NCBI GenBank assembly: GCA_003956705.1
Contig: QZCP01000013.1
Location: 1 to 64,000, forward strand
Direction: 5' to 3'
Length of the DNA stretch: 64,000 nt
Origin: Brevipalpus yothersi
Lineage: Eukaryota > Arthropoda > Arachnida > Trombidiformes > Tenuipalpidae
A program made the translations under genes and the position numbers. Below the pieces are notes generated by a model that searched no databases, was not told the origin of the DNA, and saw only the letters and a program-made list of their open reading frames with translations. Shown here piece by piece: positions 24,610 to 34,434 of this stretch. Numbering within the stretch: the first letter of the stretch is position 1; every line of letters starts with the position of its first letter.

Positions 24610-25647
24610 TTAATAATCCTTGGTCCAGTCAATCACCAGTTTCAAAGGCTTTTTGCTCATGAAAAGATCATAATTCTCCTTGAAAACTTTAGCCAGAGGT
24701 TTTGGACCAGTCAGAGCGGAAACATGAGGAGTTATAACCACATTCGGATGAGTCCATAAAGGACTTGATGGTGGAAGAGGTTCTTTTTCAAAAACATCCA
24801 AAACCGCGCAACCGATGAAGTTAGAGTCTAAAGCCTTAATAATCTCATCAGAACTGATCAACGAACCTCTACCACAATTGATGAATGTTGGCTCCTTCTC
24901 ACAAACTTTGAATCTACCGTTCAATAGTCCAGCCGTCTCTGGAGTGTGAGGTAGAATGGCCAGGACGTAATCAGCATCTTTCAGAGCTTTCTCTACATCA
25001 GTTGTGTGGTATGAAACACCAGCTTCCCTGAGCTCTTCAGAGGTCTTATCAGTCTTAGCGTAACTGATTACCTTGGATCCAAGTGTTGAGAATTGCTTCG
25101 CCACAATTTTGCCGATAGAACCTAAGCCCAAAACTGCAATGGTGAGATCATCGATTGTGCGAATGTCAGAGGCGGTATCTATAGTTCGCAGAAGCTTCCA
25201 GTCCTTAGAACTCTGATTGTCACGATAAGCGATGAATTTACGCTCAACGGCAATTACGTATGATAGAAAATAGTCAGCGATGAGTTTACCAAAGCTTTCA
25301 CCAGAAAACCTGGTCCCAATGAGGTTTGGTTTCTCACCATCCTGGAAAAATTCTCTATATTTAGGAAAAGTAGTCTCTAGACCAGCGAAAGTTCCCTGAA
25401 CCCACTTGCATTTTGGACACTTCTTGGCAATCTCTGGAATCAGCATATTATCAGCGATGATTATTTCGCTGTCTTGAATTTGACTCAACACCTCATCATT
25501 GAGTTTGGCGTCTCGAACAAAGTCACCAGGCTTGCCACCTGGAAAAGGTAGAACTCGAAATTCTCTTGATGGTATTATCTTACTAAGAATACTTTGTAAT
25601 TTCTCAGGACTGAGCTGACTTATTATCGGGATGACCTTGGAAGACAT
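24610..25647 (-). CDS. D-isomer-specific 2-hydroxyacid dehydrogenase (glyoxylate/hydroxypyruvate reductase-like)
   Basis: Single-exon gene of 345 aa, full length for the family. The NAD(P)-binding Rossmann motif is at VLGLGSIGKIVAKQF (about residues 172-186). The catalytic triad is present: Arg in INCGRGSLIS, Glu in DVFEKEPLP and His in ITPHVSALT. The overall arrangement (short N-terminal lid, IAVLGLGSIG, then ILPHTPETAGLL) is closest to the GhrA / Ghrpr-like branch. Expected reaction: reduction of glyoxylate or hydroxypyruvate, or of a related 2-oxo acid, in cytosol or peroxisome. No signal or transit peptide is visible. Lack of introns stands out beside its intron-bearing neighbours, but that alone does not show transfer. 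Confidence 0.9.
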   Translation of the reverse strand: MSSKVIPIISQLSPEKLQSILSKIIPSREFRVLPFPGGKPGDFVRDAKLNDEVLSQIQDSEIIIADNMLIPEIAKKCPKCKWVQGTFAGLETTFPKYREFFQDGEKPNLIGTRFSGESFGKLIADYFLSYVIAVERKFIAYRDNQSSKDWKLLRTIDTASDIRTIDDLTIAVLGLGSIGKIVAKQFSTLGSKVISYAKTDKTSEELREAGVSYHTTDVEKALKDADYVLAILPHTPETAGLLNGRFKVCEKEPTFINCGRGSLISSDEIIKALDSNFIGCAVLDVFEKEPLPPSSPLWTHPNVVITPHVSALTGPKPLAKVFKENYDLFMSKKPLKLVIDWTKDY

Positions 25648-26520
25648 GGCTTAACTTGTGGTCACGTTGAAGAAACACAGGGAGAGAATGAAGTGCTGGT
25701 ACAATATTCAAAGATTAAAAATACAACACAAATCTTCGATGAATTAGCTGATGACTTTGACACTGCTGTTCAAGAGAAAGTAAGTGTTTCTGACTAAATT
25801 TCGTTACAAATTAATCAACGGATGAAAAAATCTCAAAAGATTATCAATTCATGAGCCTATCTGTTATCACCTCGATGTACATGTATTTAGCTGTTGAACC
25901 ACAAGAGGGCCTTTATCGAAACTGACAAGAGATGCTGCAGATAACTGTTGAATAAGGCAGGATTCCCACTGATGATCACTGCACCAGTGATGCGAAATTA
26001 TCCAAGTTGACGAGAAGATGAGAAAACGGGCAGATCTACGGTGAATATTTGTATCCAAAACTTTTGAAGAGATAATTATCTTCAATAAGAGTCGACATCA
26101 CAATAATGTGGCAGTTTGGAATCGTCAGTTGTATAGCAAATTGGAAGTTTGGTATCTTGAATCTTTTTTTTGGGAAGGATTACTTTTTCCTGACATTTTT
26201 CTACAAATATGCTGATTTTGGGATGTGAGATGAGAAATTTTCTATGAAGAGTGCAGAATTTTCTGAAAATTCTCTAATGATAATTTTTAACCTTTCATCT
26301 TTCTTTATCAGCATGCCATACTTAGCTTTCGATAGAAATTTTACTTCACAAAGAGAGATGAATTTACACGACGAGAGTTCAAGAGTAGTTTTCAAAATTT
26401 TTTCTTACACTAAACAAGCGGATGCCAGTTCATTATCGCAGGAAGATCATGGATAAGGATTAAAGTGTGAAGATCCAAATTTATACACTGATATTATGAG
26501 GAAATAACATAACTCTAGAG
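25648..26520. other. intergenic gap
   Basis: About 870 bp between the dehydrogenase start and the EXOSC7 stop. Short overlapping frames at 26201-26456 on both strands have no recognisable content. It must include the dehydrogenase promoter. Confidence 0.55.
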
Positions 26521-27506
26521 TTAGATTGCTGCTTCTTCCTCCTGGATGGGCACAAACGTTTCTGGAGGCCGACTCAAGAGTTCTCGACACCGTTTCTCAA
26601 TCTCAGCGTGTAAATCCTTGGAAGTTGTAGAGAGTTTCTATACGTTCAGGATACAATTTATCAGTGAAAATTAGATCGGAATAGTACAAAATGTGAACTT
26701 ACAGGAAGTAGATCTTTAATTGGATCAGTGTGCAAGGAACCAGAACCAATTTTCTTTGTATGAAGGATCTCACTTTGATCATTGAAGGCGACAGTTACAC
26801 TAGACACACTAGCTGCTTCCTCTTCTTCAGTTGGGTCCAGCAGATAATTATTTCCAACTCTGGTTACAGTGACAAAGATTGGAATATCGTGTGTATCCAA
26901 TGAGATCATATCTGAAGGCTGGTCAGACAGTTCTATTTCTTTGCCCTGATTGTAGTAAACTTTTGGCAATCTATGGAATAAATCACAAATAAATTCAAGA
27001 ATAAGCTTAGAACTGTATTACACTTACTTTGTAGCTGAAAGAGCTGCTTTTACTGCAAGAGAACACAGATCATAGAGAGATGCTTTCGATTCGGCTTCTA
27101 AGATCAGAATATCGACGAAAAGAGACCAAACAACTTTGTCTTCAAGAGCAACCAAACATTTTAAAAGCATACTATCTTTATAACTAGTGTCAAATATTGA
27201 TATAACTTCTTCCACAATATCTGATTCGTTTTCCGAATATAATCCGGAAAGATGAGCAAAAAATTGGATATTCCCTCGATCTGGCAGTCCAGGATCTAAA
27301 TCCACCAAATCAGCTTTGACCCCAACCAGAACATGATTTTGGCCACATCTCAACTGTGAAGAGCCTGCACATGTGGGCAGTTTGTCAATATCAATGTCAA
27401 GTTCACGTCGATCCCAGCATCGTCGACCATCAGAACGATAATCTTCACTTGCACCATCAATCAGAAAACGTCTCTCACCATCGCTGAGTTTTGCTCGCAC
27501 AGCCAT
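26521..27506 (-). CDS. EXOSC7: exosome core subunit EXOSC7 (Rrp42)
   Basis: Three exons, 27506-27028, 26970-26703 and 26637-26521; 287 aa, the usual size. RNase PH fold: the first domain has EDYRSDGRR and the strand with GQNHVLVGVKADLVDLDP; the second begins at the exon junction SATK|LPKVYYN and continues with IELSDQPSD and DIPIFVTVTRVG, followed by the family-typical DPTEEEEAASVSS. EXOSC7 is a structural, catalytically inactive subunit of the six-membered PH ring that channels RNA to the nucleases. It lies in the same cluster as EXOSC10, 6.2 kb away, on the same strand. Confidence 0.92.
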
Positions 27507-27669
27507 CCTTCATAAAAAGGCAAGCCGTTCGCTAAGGACAATCTAAACACTTTGATCACAGTAGATTAGGGAAAAATGTCGAGATTAAGTTAACCTACTT
27601 TTGATTCATGGTTTCAATCATTTTCACAGTAAATATTGGATTTTAAATCAAGAAATGATGATCTCGGCA

Positions 27670-28440
27670 AGATCTTGCACGTGCAAACCGGTGTAAACAG
27701 TATTCGTCAATAGAATGGCGCGAAAAATGAAGTTTTGATAAAAGTTCGCGCCTTTTTGTAAGCTTACAGGGAAAGAATTAAATTTTTTTCAAATGATTTA
27801 ATTTAATTTACTATTTCATTATGAATAGTGATGATTCGGCAATCTCTTTGGGATCCTTAGTTATTTATCTAAATTTTCAATATGAAACAAGCCTCGTTCA
27901 AGACTCTAGTATCGAACATTCGAATATACTCCTGGCAAATTTTCAGCGGCACGCTTGATCCCATGTGAAACTGTTCCGGCAAGAACCCAGGGACCATTAT
28001 CACGGAGCTTTAACGAAACCACATTTCACCCAAGTTTATCAACCCCTAACGTTTGCAACATTCTTTTTCCAATTTTTCCTATGTTGTGAGTATGGTGTGT
28101 ATCACAGAATAATAACAATTATTCTGTGATACGTATGTGTGATAGCAAATGGCAAGGATTGATCGTTATTCTTACTTGTATACATTTATACATATGCTTT
28201 CTATCTCGTTGATAAGTTTTGATGAGGATAAAAAGCGCGGATTATCATCAACATCATGTGTTAGACGGTTAATTTGATTACATGGTAGCCCAACTCAGCA
28301 GAATTACGGAGAACTCAGATAGTCTTTTTTCCCTAAATTCTTGCATAATTATACCTAATCCTGGTCTGGCGGAAAATAAAGAATAAATACTCACCTATCA
28401 CATTCCTTCGAATCGAGCTAATCAGAATCACTTAAAGTGA
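27670..28440 (-). pseudogene. rearranged relic of the serine protease gene at 52.6-56.0 kb
   Basis: Three blocks match the protease locus in order: 27690-27905 resembles its 3' flank (52160-52393), 27906-28003 matches part of the last coding exon (52694-52790) almost exactly, and 28010-28440 matches intron 1 and the end of the signal-peptide exon (55573-55965). Two internal stretches are missing: about 300 bp at the stop codon and about 2.8 kb holding nearly all coding exons. Because intron 1 is present, this is a DNA-level duplication, not a retrocopy. It cannot encode the protease. Confidence 0.85.
28099..28132. repeat. perfect hairpin, 15-bp arms with a 4-nt loop
   Basis: The arm gtatcacagaataat (28099-28113) is followed by aaca and its exact reverse complement (28118-28132). 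The parental sequence near 55640 lacks this hairpin and reads straight from ggtgtgtat into gtgtgatagc, so the hairpin appears as an insertion of about 34 bp within the relic. Confidence 0.9.
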
Positions 28441-28507
28441 ATGCTTGGATAGATAGAGTTGGGCACCATCACCTGCATGCTGGTTTTTAATGAGCTTTCA
28501 TGTTCTC

Positions 28508-28509
<2 letters not shown>

Positions 28510-28597
<88 letters not shown>
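28510..28597. repeat. (CT)n microsatellite
   Basis: About 88 bp of CT dinucleotides with TTTC interruptions near 28550 and at the right end. Frames of repeated R/E or S/L across it are artefacts. Confidence 0.97.
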
Positions 28598-28601
<4 letters not shown>

Positions 28602-28733
28602 ATTTTTTGATGGCATGCCATCACATGAATGTATTTCTCCGAATAAAATGCCACTCGATACATAATTAAGCAAGTGTTAATCATTTTCGAGTCGAGTTTT
28701 AATCAAATTTTATTCAAACATTATCACAACTTT

Positions 28734-31700
28734 TCAGCCTCTTTTCAGCATTCGTCTCAGCATGAATTGCAAAATTCCACCATTCATAAAATATTGAATT
28801 TCGATTTCAGTATCAAATCGAATTAGAACTTCGAATTTCTTCTGGATTCCATTGATTTCGGCCTGAAAGTTCAAGCAGATACAGTATTATGAATAATAAG
28901 AATTTCCAAAAATTTTGAGTACTCTTATAAGAATCTTACCATGACAGTGGTCTTGGATCCAGGCGAAAAGGATTGAGGAATATCGATAGTGAAAATTTCG
29001 AAGCCTGAGAGCCCTAGGCTAGTAGCACTCTCATCTTTGAGGAATTGTAGTGGCATAATACCCATACCTATCAAATTACTTCGATGAATTCGTTCGAAAC
29101 TCTCTGCAATAACGGCTCGAACTCCTTGCAGAAGAGGTCCTGAAAATAGAAATGAAGTGATATGAAGACAAATTGATTCATTAATTAGGAGCTGGATCAA
29201 CCAACCTTTCGCAGCCCAATCTCTTGAAGATCCTGTGCCATACTCTTTACCAGCAAGAATAATGAGAGGAGTTCCTTCTTTCTTGTAGAGCTCAGCAGCA
29301 TCGAAAACTGAGAGCTCTTGATTGCTTGGAATATGTAGAGTTCTGGAACCTTGTTTCGGAATGAGTTTGTTGACCAAACGGATATTTGCAAAAGTTCCTC
29401 GAGCCATGACCTCGTCATGACCCCTTCGAGAGCCATAAGAATTGAAATCTTTAGGATCAACTCTGTACAAGAATAAGAGAAAATCATGATATTTTGATGA
29501 AGATGGTCAAAATCAAGTATGCATATGGTACGTACCCCCTTTCCATCAGATATTTTGCAGCAGGACTACTTCTTGCAATAGTTCCAGCTGGACTTATATG
29601 ATCAGTCGTCACGGAGTCTCCAAAATTAAGCAGAACTCTAGCCTGCTGAATAGGTTTCATTGGAGCAAGATCTACAGTCATATCATCGAAAAATGGAGGG
29701 CATTTTATGTAGGTAGAGGATGGGTCCCATGGATAGTGTAAGGATTCTGCCACAGATAAGCTATTCCACTTTTCGTTACCAGTTTCAACTTTTGAATAAA
29801 CTTCTTTGAACATTGCCGGAATGACGAATTTTTGCTCCACCTGTTGAATTTCCTCTCTTGAAGGCCATATATCTCGTAGAAAAACGTCCTCACCTCCATT
29901 ACCTTTCCCAATTGGATCTTTATCAAAGTCGATGACGATAGTTCCAGCCAGAGCATATGCTACTACCAGGATTGGGGAAGCCAAATAATTGGCTCTTGTA
30001 TTAGGATGAATTCGTCCTTCAAAATTTCTGTTGCCAGAGAGAACACCTGCAACTACCAAGTTTTTGCTTTCAATTGCTTCAACGATAGGTTCAGGTAAAG
30101 GGCCACTGTTTCCAATACAAGTCATACAGCCATACCCGACAATGTCGAAGCCCAGCTTCTCCAAGTATTTACTAACTCCAGATTCACGTAAGTAGTAAGT
30201 AACTACTCCTGAACCTGGTGACATGCTAGTTTTTATGTAGGGTAATACTCTGAGACCTTTCTCTACTGCTTTCTTGGCTAAAAGTCCCGCTCCAAGCATT
30301 ACGGAGGGATTAGAAGTGTTAGTACAACTGGTGATAGCTGCGATCACCACTGAGCCATGGGCTAGAGAGAATTCTTCTCCTTCATAGATTAACTTTGATC
30401 TCTCTTCCACCTTGTCACCCGATAACCCAAAGCCTTTGAAGCCAGGCTTGTTGGTCAGAGATCGTAGAAAATCTTCCCGCATTTCTGAAACTGCAACTTT
30501 ATCTTGAGGACGCTTCGGGCCACTAAGCGATGGCACTATCGAAGCGAGGTCTAACTCGATGACTTGACTAAAAACGGGGTCCTGAGAATTATCATCATAA
30601 TTTCGGAACATTTTGGTGGCTATGAGATACTTCTTAATAAGTTCGATTAGCCGTTGTTCACGGCCCGTTTGTTGCAAGTAGGATATTGCCACTTCATCAA
30701 CTGGAAAGAAACCAATCGTTGCTCCATATTCCGGGCACATATTTGCAATGGTTGCTCGATCTGCAATGGATAGTTGAGCGACTCCAGGGCCGAAGAACTC
30801 CACAAACTTGCCAACAACACCAACTTGTCGAAGGTGCTAAAGTTGAAGTTAAAGAGAAATTGAGTGTTACATTATCCCATTATATTAAGAAAATACCTTC
30901 GTTATTGTGAGGACAAGATCGGTAGAGGTTGTCAGAGGAGGTAGGCTACCCATCAGTTTGTAACCAACTACTTGAGGGATCACCAAGCTCACCGGCTGTC
31001 CGAGCATAACAGCTTCAGCCTCTATCCCTCCGACTCCCCATCCAACAATACCGAGACCATTGATCATGGTTGTATGAGAATCTGCACCGACCAAGCTATC
31101 AGGAAAAAGTATGTTATCGTCTGATTTGAACACAACCCTTGCTAAGTATTCCAAGTTTACTTGATGGCAGATACCACTGCCTGGGGGGACAATGGTCATG
31201 TTTTGCAATGATTTTGAACTCCATTTTAGGAATTGAAATCGTTCTTTATTCCTAGCGAATTCGAGGTCTTGATTTTTTTCAAGAGATTCAGCCCTGTGGA
31301 AGAATTGAAAAATTGAATTGAAAAATTACTGGTTGATGGCTCTTCTCTGAGATCATCGATTCGGTTGGAAAACGGGGAAGTCGTTGAGACCAATTAATCA
31401 AAACTGAATGAAAATTCAATCAAATCGATAGGAGCCAAAGAAAGAGCACGAGAGATGGGCATTGAGAATCTGACCCAAGCGATCTGAGCTGGTGAAACGG
31501 ACAAGATTCTTGCCGAATTTTGTCAAAACTATGAGGAATCCAGTTCTCAATATCATTGACTGTTTGTTTGTTTTTACTTTGGGTATTCTGCTTCACTCCA
31601 TGATCTGCATTCCGATCACCACTAAACATGCAACGACCAGATTGCTCACAATCGGTACAGAGTTTTGTCTCTTTATGACCATTATCGCCATTTTTGAAAA

Positions 31701-32739
31701 CCGCTTTGCCTTTAGCGCTCAAAATACTGCAAATAAAACCAAAATCTATGTCTAACCATCAATTAATCTGCATGCATATTGAAAAAGAAGCAGCCAATAT
31801 ACATGCAAAATACAGAGAGAGTACTTAAGCAAAATCGAGAGAAACTATACACATTTTAGCACATGACTTGAGGATTTGAACAGTGCTACTAATTTTTCAC
31901 ATTTTCAAAGGGTAAAATAATGAACGAAATAATGGTAATACTGAAAAACTTGGAATGGAATGCGGGAGAATTTGGACAATTGAACAAATGTGAAGGAAAG
32001 AATATGAAGGATCTTACACTCTCGAGTAATCGACTTGAACAGAGTGGTCAATGACTAAGTCAGTTGGGCACAGAGGGTTAACTTTCTCGGCTGATCCACC
32101 AAGACGCTTGAAAGCATCTCGCATAGCCGCAAAGTCGACTAAAGCAGCAACACCCGTTAGATCTTGAAGAATAACTCGAGATGGTCGGAATGGAATTTCA
32201 ACATTGTTGTTTTGAGCTTTTTCCCAATCCAAAACACTGCGGACATCCGCATCGTGGACCAAGAATCCATCACAACACCGGACCACTGACTCGAGTAGCA
32301 CTCGTATCGAGAAAGGTAAGCGAGCTGGAAAGAAAAAGTTGACTCTTCAGTTTGATAGCAATATTTCACAATCAATGGGTGAAAAACGAATGAAGAGTGA
32401 TTTATGACCAATGAAAGATCATTAATCACAAATGAAGGAGGAAAACTTACCGAATTTGGCCGGTTCGAGCTTAGAAATATCATAGAATTTGTAGCTGATA
32501 TTGTCTAATGACAGCTCGGTCAGAAGAGATTGGTAAGGATTGGTTGCTGAAGGAAGAAAGATCAAAGTTATCAGAGACAATCGTTTAAAATAGTTCGTGA
32601 TTCAACAAGACAATCTGGTAAGTCGAATTAGCGGAATGAGAGCACCATCAATTTGCATAATTGAAAGAATCAATTCACAGAGTTGTCACATTGTGACAGT
32701 GTTTCCGCTTTCTGTTGTATTCTTACCTGTTTGAGACAT
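28734..32739 (-). CDS. ACO1: cytosolic aconitate hydratase / iron regulatory protein 1
   Basis: Eight exons: 32739-32727, 32546-32451, 32324-32018, 31293-30897, 30836-29536, 29462-29206, 29139-28940, 28862-28734; 899 aa, as expected for IRP1. The cluster-ligand cysteines are present in SCTNTSNPSV and YGCMTCIGNSG, and the substrate loops GADSHTTMINGLG and GSRRGHDEVMARGTFAN are intact. The last domain carries EYGTGSSRDWAAKG and ERIHRSNLIGMG. With the cluster it isomerises citrate to isocitrate in the cytosol; without it, IRP1-type proteins bind iron-responsive elements. No transit peptide is seen, and family-level similarity is to IRP1, not mitochondrial aconitase. Intron 6 (29140-29205) is 66 bp with no in-frame stop. 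Confidence 0.96.
31420..31726 (-). other. open frame inside intron 3 of the aconitase gene, possible alternative exon
   Basis: Intron 3 (32017-31294) is far longer than its neighbours. On the same strand a sequence ending in tttgcag precedes 31726, after which a frame in phase with exon 3 stays open for about 100 codons (ILSAKGKAVFKNGD ... CTDCEQSGRCMF) to a stop at 31420. Used as a terminal exon it would truncate aconitase after the first domain. No good downstream donor lies before the stop, so a cassette exon is unlikely. It may simply be a chance frame. Confidence 0.25.
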
Positions 32740-33207
32740 TTTGTTGGGTGAAAAATTAATGTAACACAGACAATAGTCGGATAGGAAATAATGTCATATG
32801 GCGTACGTGAGAGAATGTGTGTGAGGATAAACTTTAAAGTGAGAAGAAGTGAGTTTGACACGTAATGAGCAAGGATGCCAACGGAGAGTAGATAATCAAC
32901 TCTCGGTGAGCACAAGTAAAAAGAGCCGATCAAATATACACACCAAAGTTGTCCAATGTTGTCCACAAAAAGGTGTCTAAAATAGGAACGGAAAAGGCAA
33001 AAAACCAAACTGGATGAATTCAATATGAGTGTGTGAAAAAAATATGTCAAACTATACTAAATATTCAATTCGACTCTTGATTGAAAAGTTTTTCCAATCG
33101 AAAATGTACCAAGTTAAGTATCAAGAGCACAGTAGCTGTGTATGTGATCAAGTGCCTTTTCCAAGCAAAAACACTAGTATCCGATATCGCTTAAAAGGTA
33201 TCGGATA
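32740..33207. other. upstream region of the aconitase gene
   Basis: About 470 bp that presumably holds the aconitase promoter and leader. A short frame at 32670-33050 (minus) is hydrophobic and unconvincing. Confidence 0.5.
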
Positions 33208-33870
33208 ATGGAAATCAATTTCGTCAACACAATTTGCAACTTTTTTCTTCTCACTTCGTTATCAAAACTCGAATTCAATTTCATCAACTTTCAAGTCTTT
33301 GAGAAAAATGCTGTTAGACACCCAGTCAACTACACACTGATTGAAAGTTTTTATTGGGCAGCCAAGATAAGTAGACTTTGCCATTCTTTGTCATCAGGAG
33401 GAAAGTTGAGGAATTTGTATCAATTCTTGCTTGATCTCATCAGAATACACACTGGCTGATAGGTCGGGATTTGATGCCACTAGGCTCAGAAAATCGTCAA
33501 CTTAGACGGAACCGGACCTCAAACTGGAACAATGATAGCAAACTGATGGTAATGCTTGTCAACGAATCATTTGCCACTCACGCATCAATTGAAGTCGTCG
33601 AGTTCTATCTCTCTTGTATATGGGCTCGAACTTATCTTGATCGCTGTGTATACGATCAGCAGGTACAGCTTCGAGTTTCGTGCCCATTTCGAGACACTTT
33701 TGGAAGGGAAAAAAGGAACATCGTCTCTTTTCACGGTTAGGTCCACAATACAAGTATAAACTTTTTGTTTTGAAATACGCGTTCAAAGAAACCTTCGCAC
33801 CACTTACAGGTGAGAATTCCATAATGATAACCTGAAACTTTATCCCCACACATGGTGCACAATTCATTCA
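33208..33870 (-). pseudogene. FTZ-F1 (NR5A)-like nuclear receptor copy 2, decayed
   Basis: The minus strand from about 33870 reads the DNA-binding domain in shifting frames: a zinc-finger end (FQKCLEMGTKLEAVPADR) and the FTZ-F1 box (KFEPIYKRDRTRRLQLMREW), then the same hinge as the other copies (33560-33440), then a shortened ligand-binding segment (VSNSIFLKDLKVD near 33310). Part of helix 3 is deleted and several frameshifts are present. It is not derived from copy 1 by a recent duplication, since it keeps residues that copy 1 lost. Intronless and non-functional. Confidence 0.82.
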
Positions 33871-33879
33871 TCTTCTTTG

Positions 33880-34434
33880 GTACCTGTTAGCTCAAGAATG
33901 CATGACTTGACTAGCACTAGCCATAGAAGGAACCGATGTGATACTGAGATGAGGTGAAAAGTTTAAATAATGATGAATTGATGAGCTCGAGGGTAGCCAT
34001 TGGGAGCTACATCACTCTCACTTTCGTGTCCTACTCTCGCTTCTACTTGGGTCACAGTGAGAGATGATACACACGCTATCCATCCACCTCGTTCTTCACA
34101 AAAGATAAGACAGTGTGTAAACCACAGATTAGATTAATTAGATTAATCTGTGGTGTAAACAGTGTAGAACTACTCTCTCTGCTTTTTCCACTGCAATTTG
34201 GGCCAAACCTTTTGGCACAGCTTCTTTCCCGGCCATACCTAGTAAAGGCCACACTTTTTAAGTACTTATTCACAACTACAGTGTCTGTGGTGTTCTATTA
34301 ATTAATTAACTTGGCGAAAAGTTTTCTCATTCAATCACTTTACTGGTGCAAATATCGCTAGAGATGGACAAAAATTAATTATCGATGCTATATCAAAAAC
34401 GGTGAAACATTATTCATTTGATGATAATCATGAT
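33880..34434. other. intergenic gap with a short inverted repeat
   Basis: About 550 bp between copy 2 and the chitin deacetylase stop. It contains the inverted repeat at 34121-34154 and otherwise nothing I can name. Confidence 0.5.
34121..34154. repeat. inverted repeat, 11-bp arms
   Basis: accacagatta at 34121-34131 and its reverse complement at 34144-34154 with a 12-bp AT-rich spacer. The flanks cagtgtgtaaa and tgtaaacagtgtag are also similar to each other in direct orientation. Confidence 0.8.
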
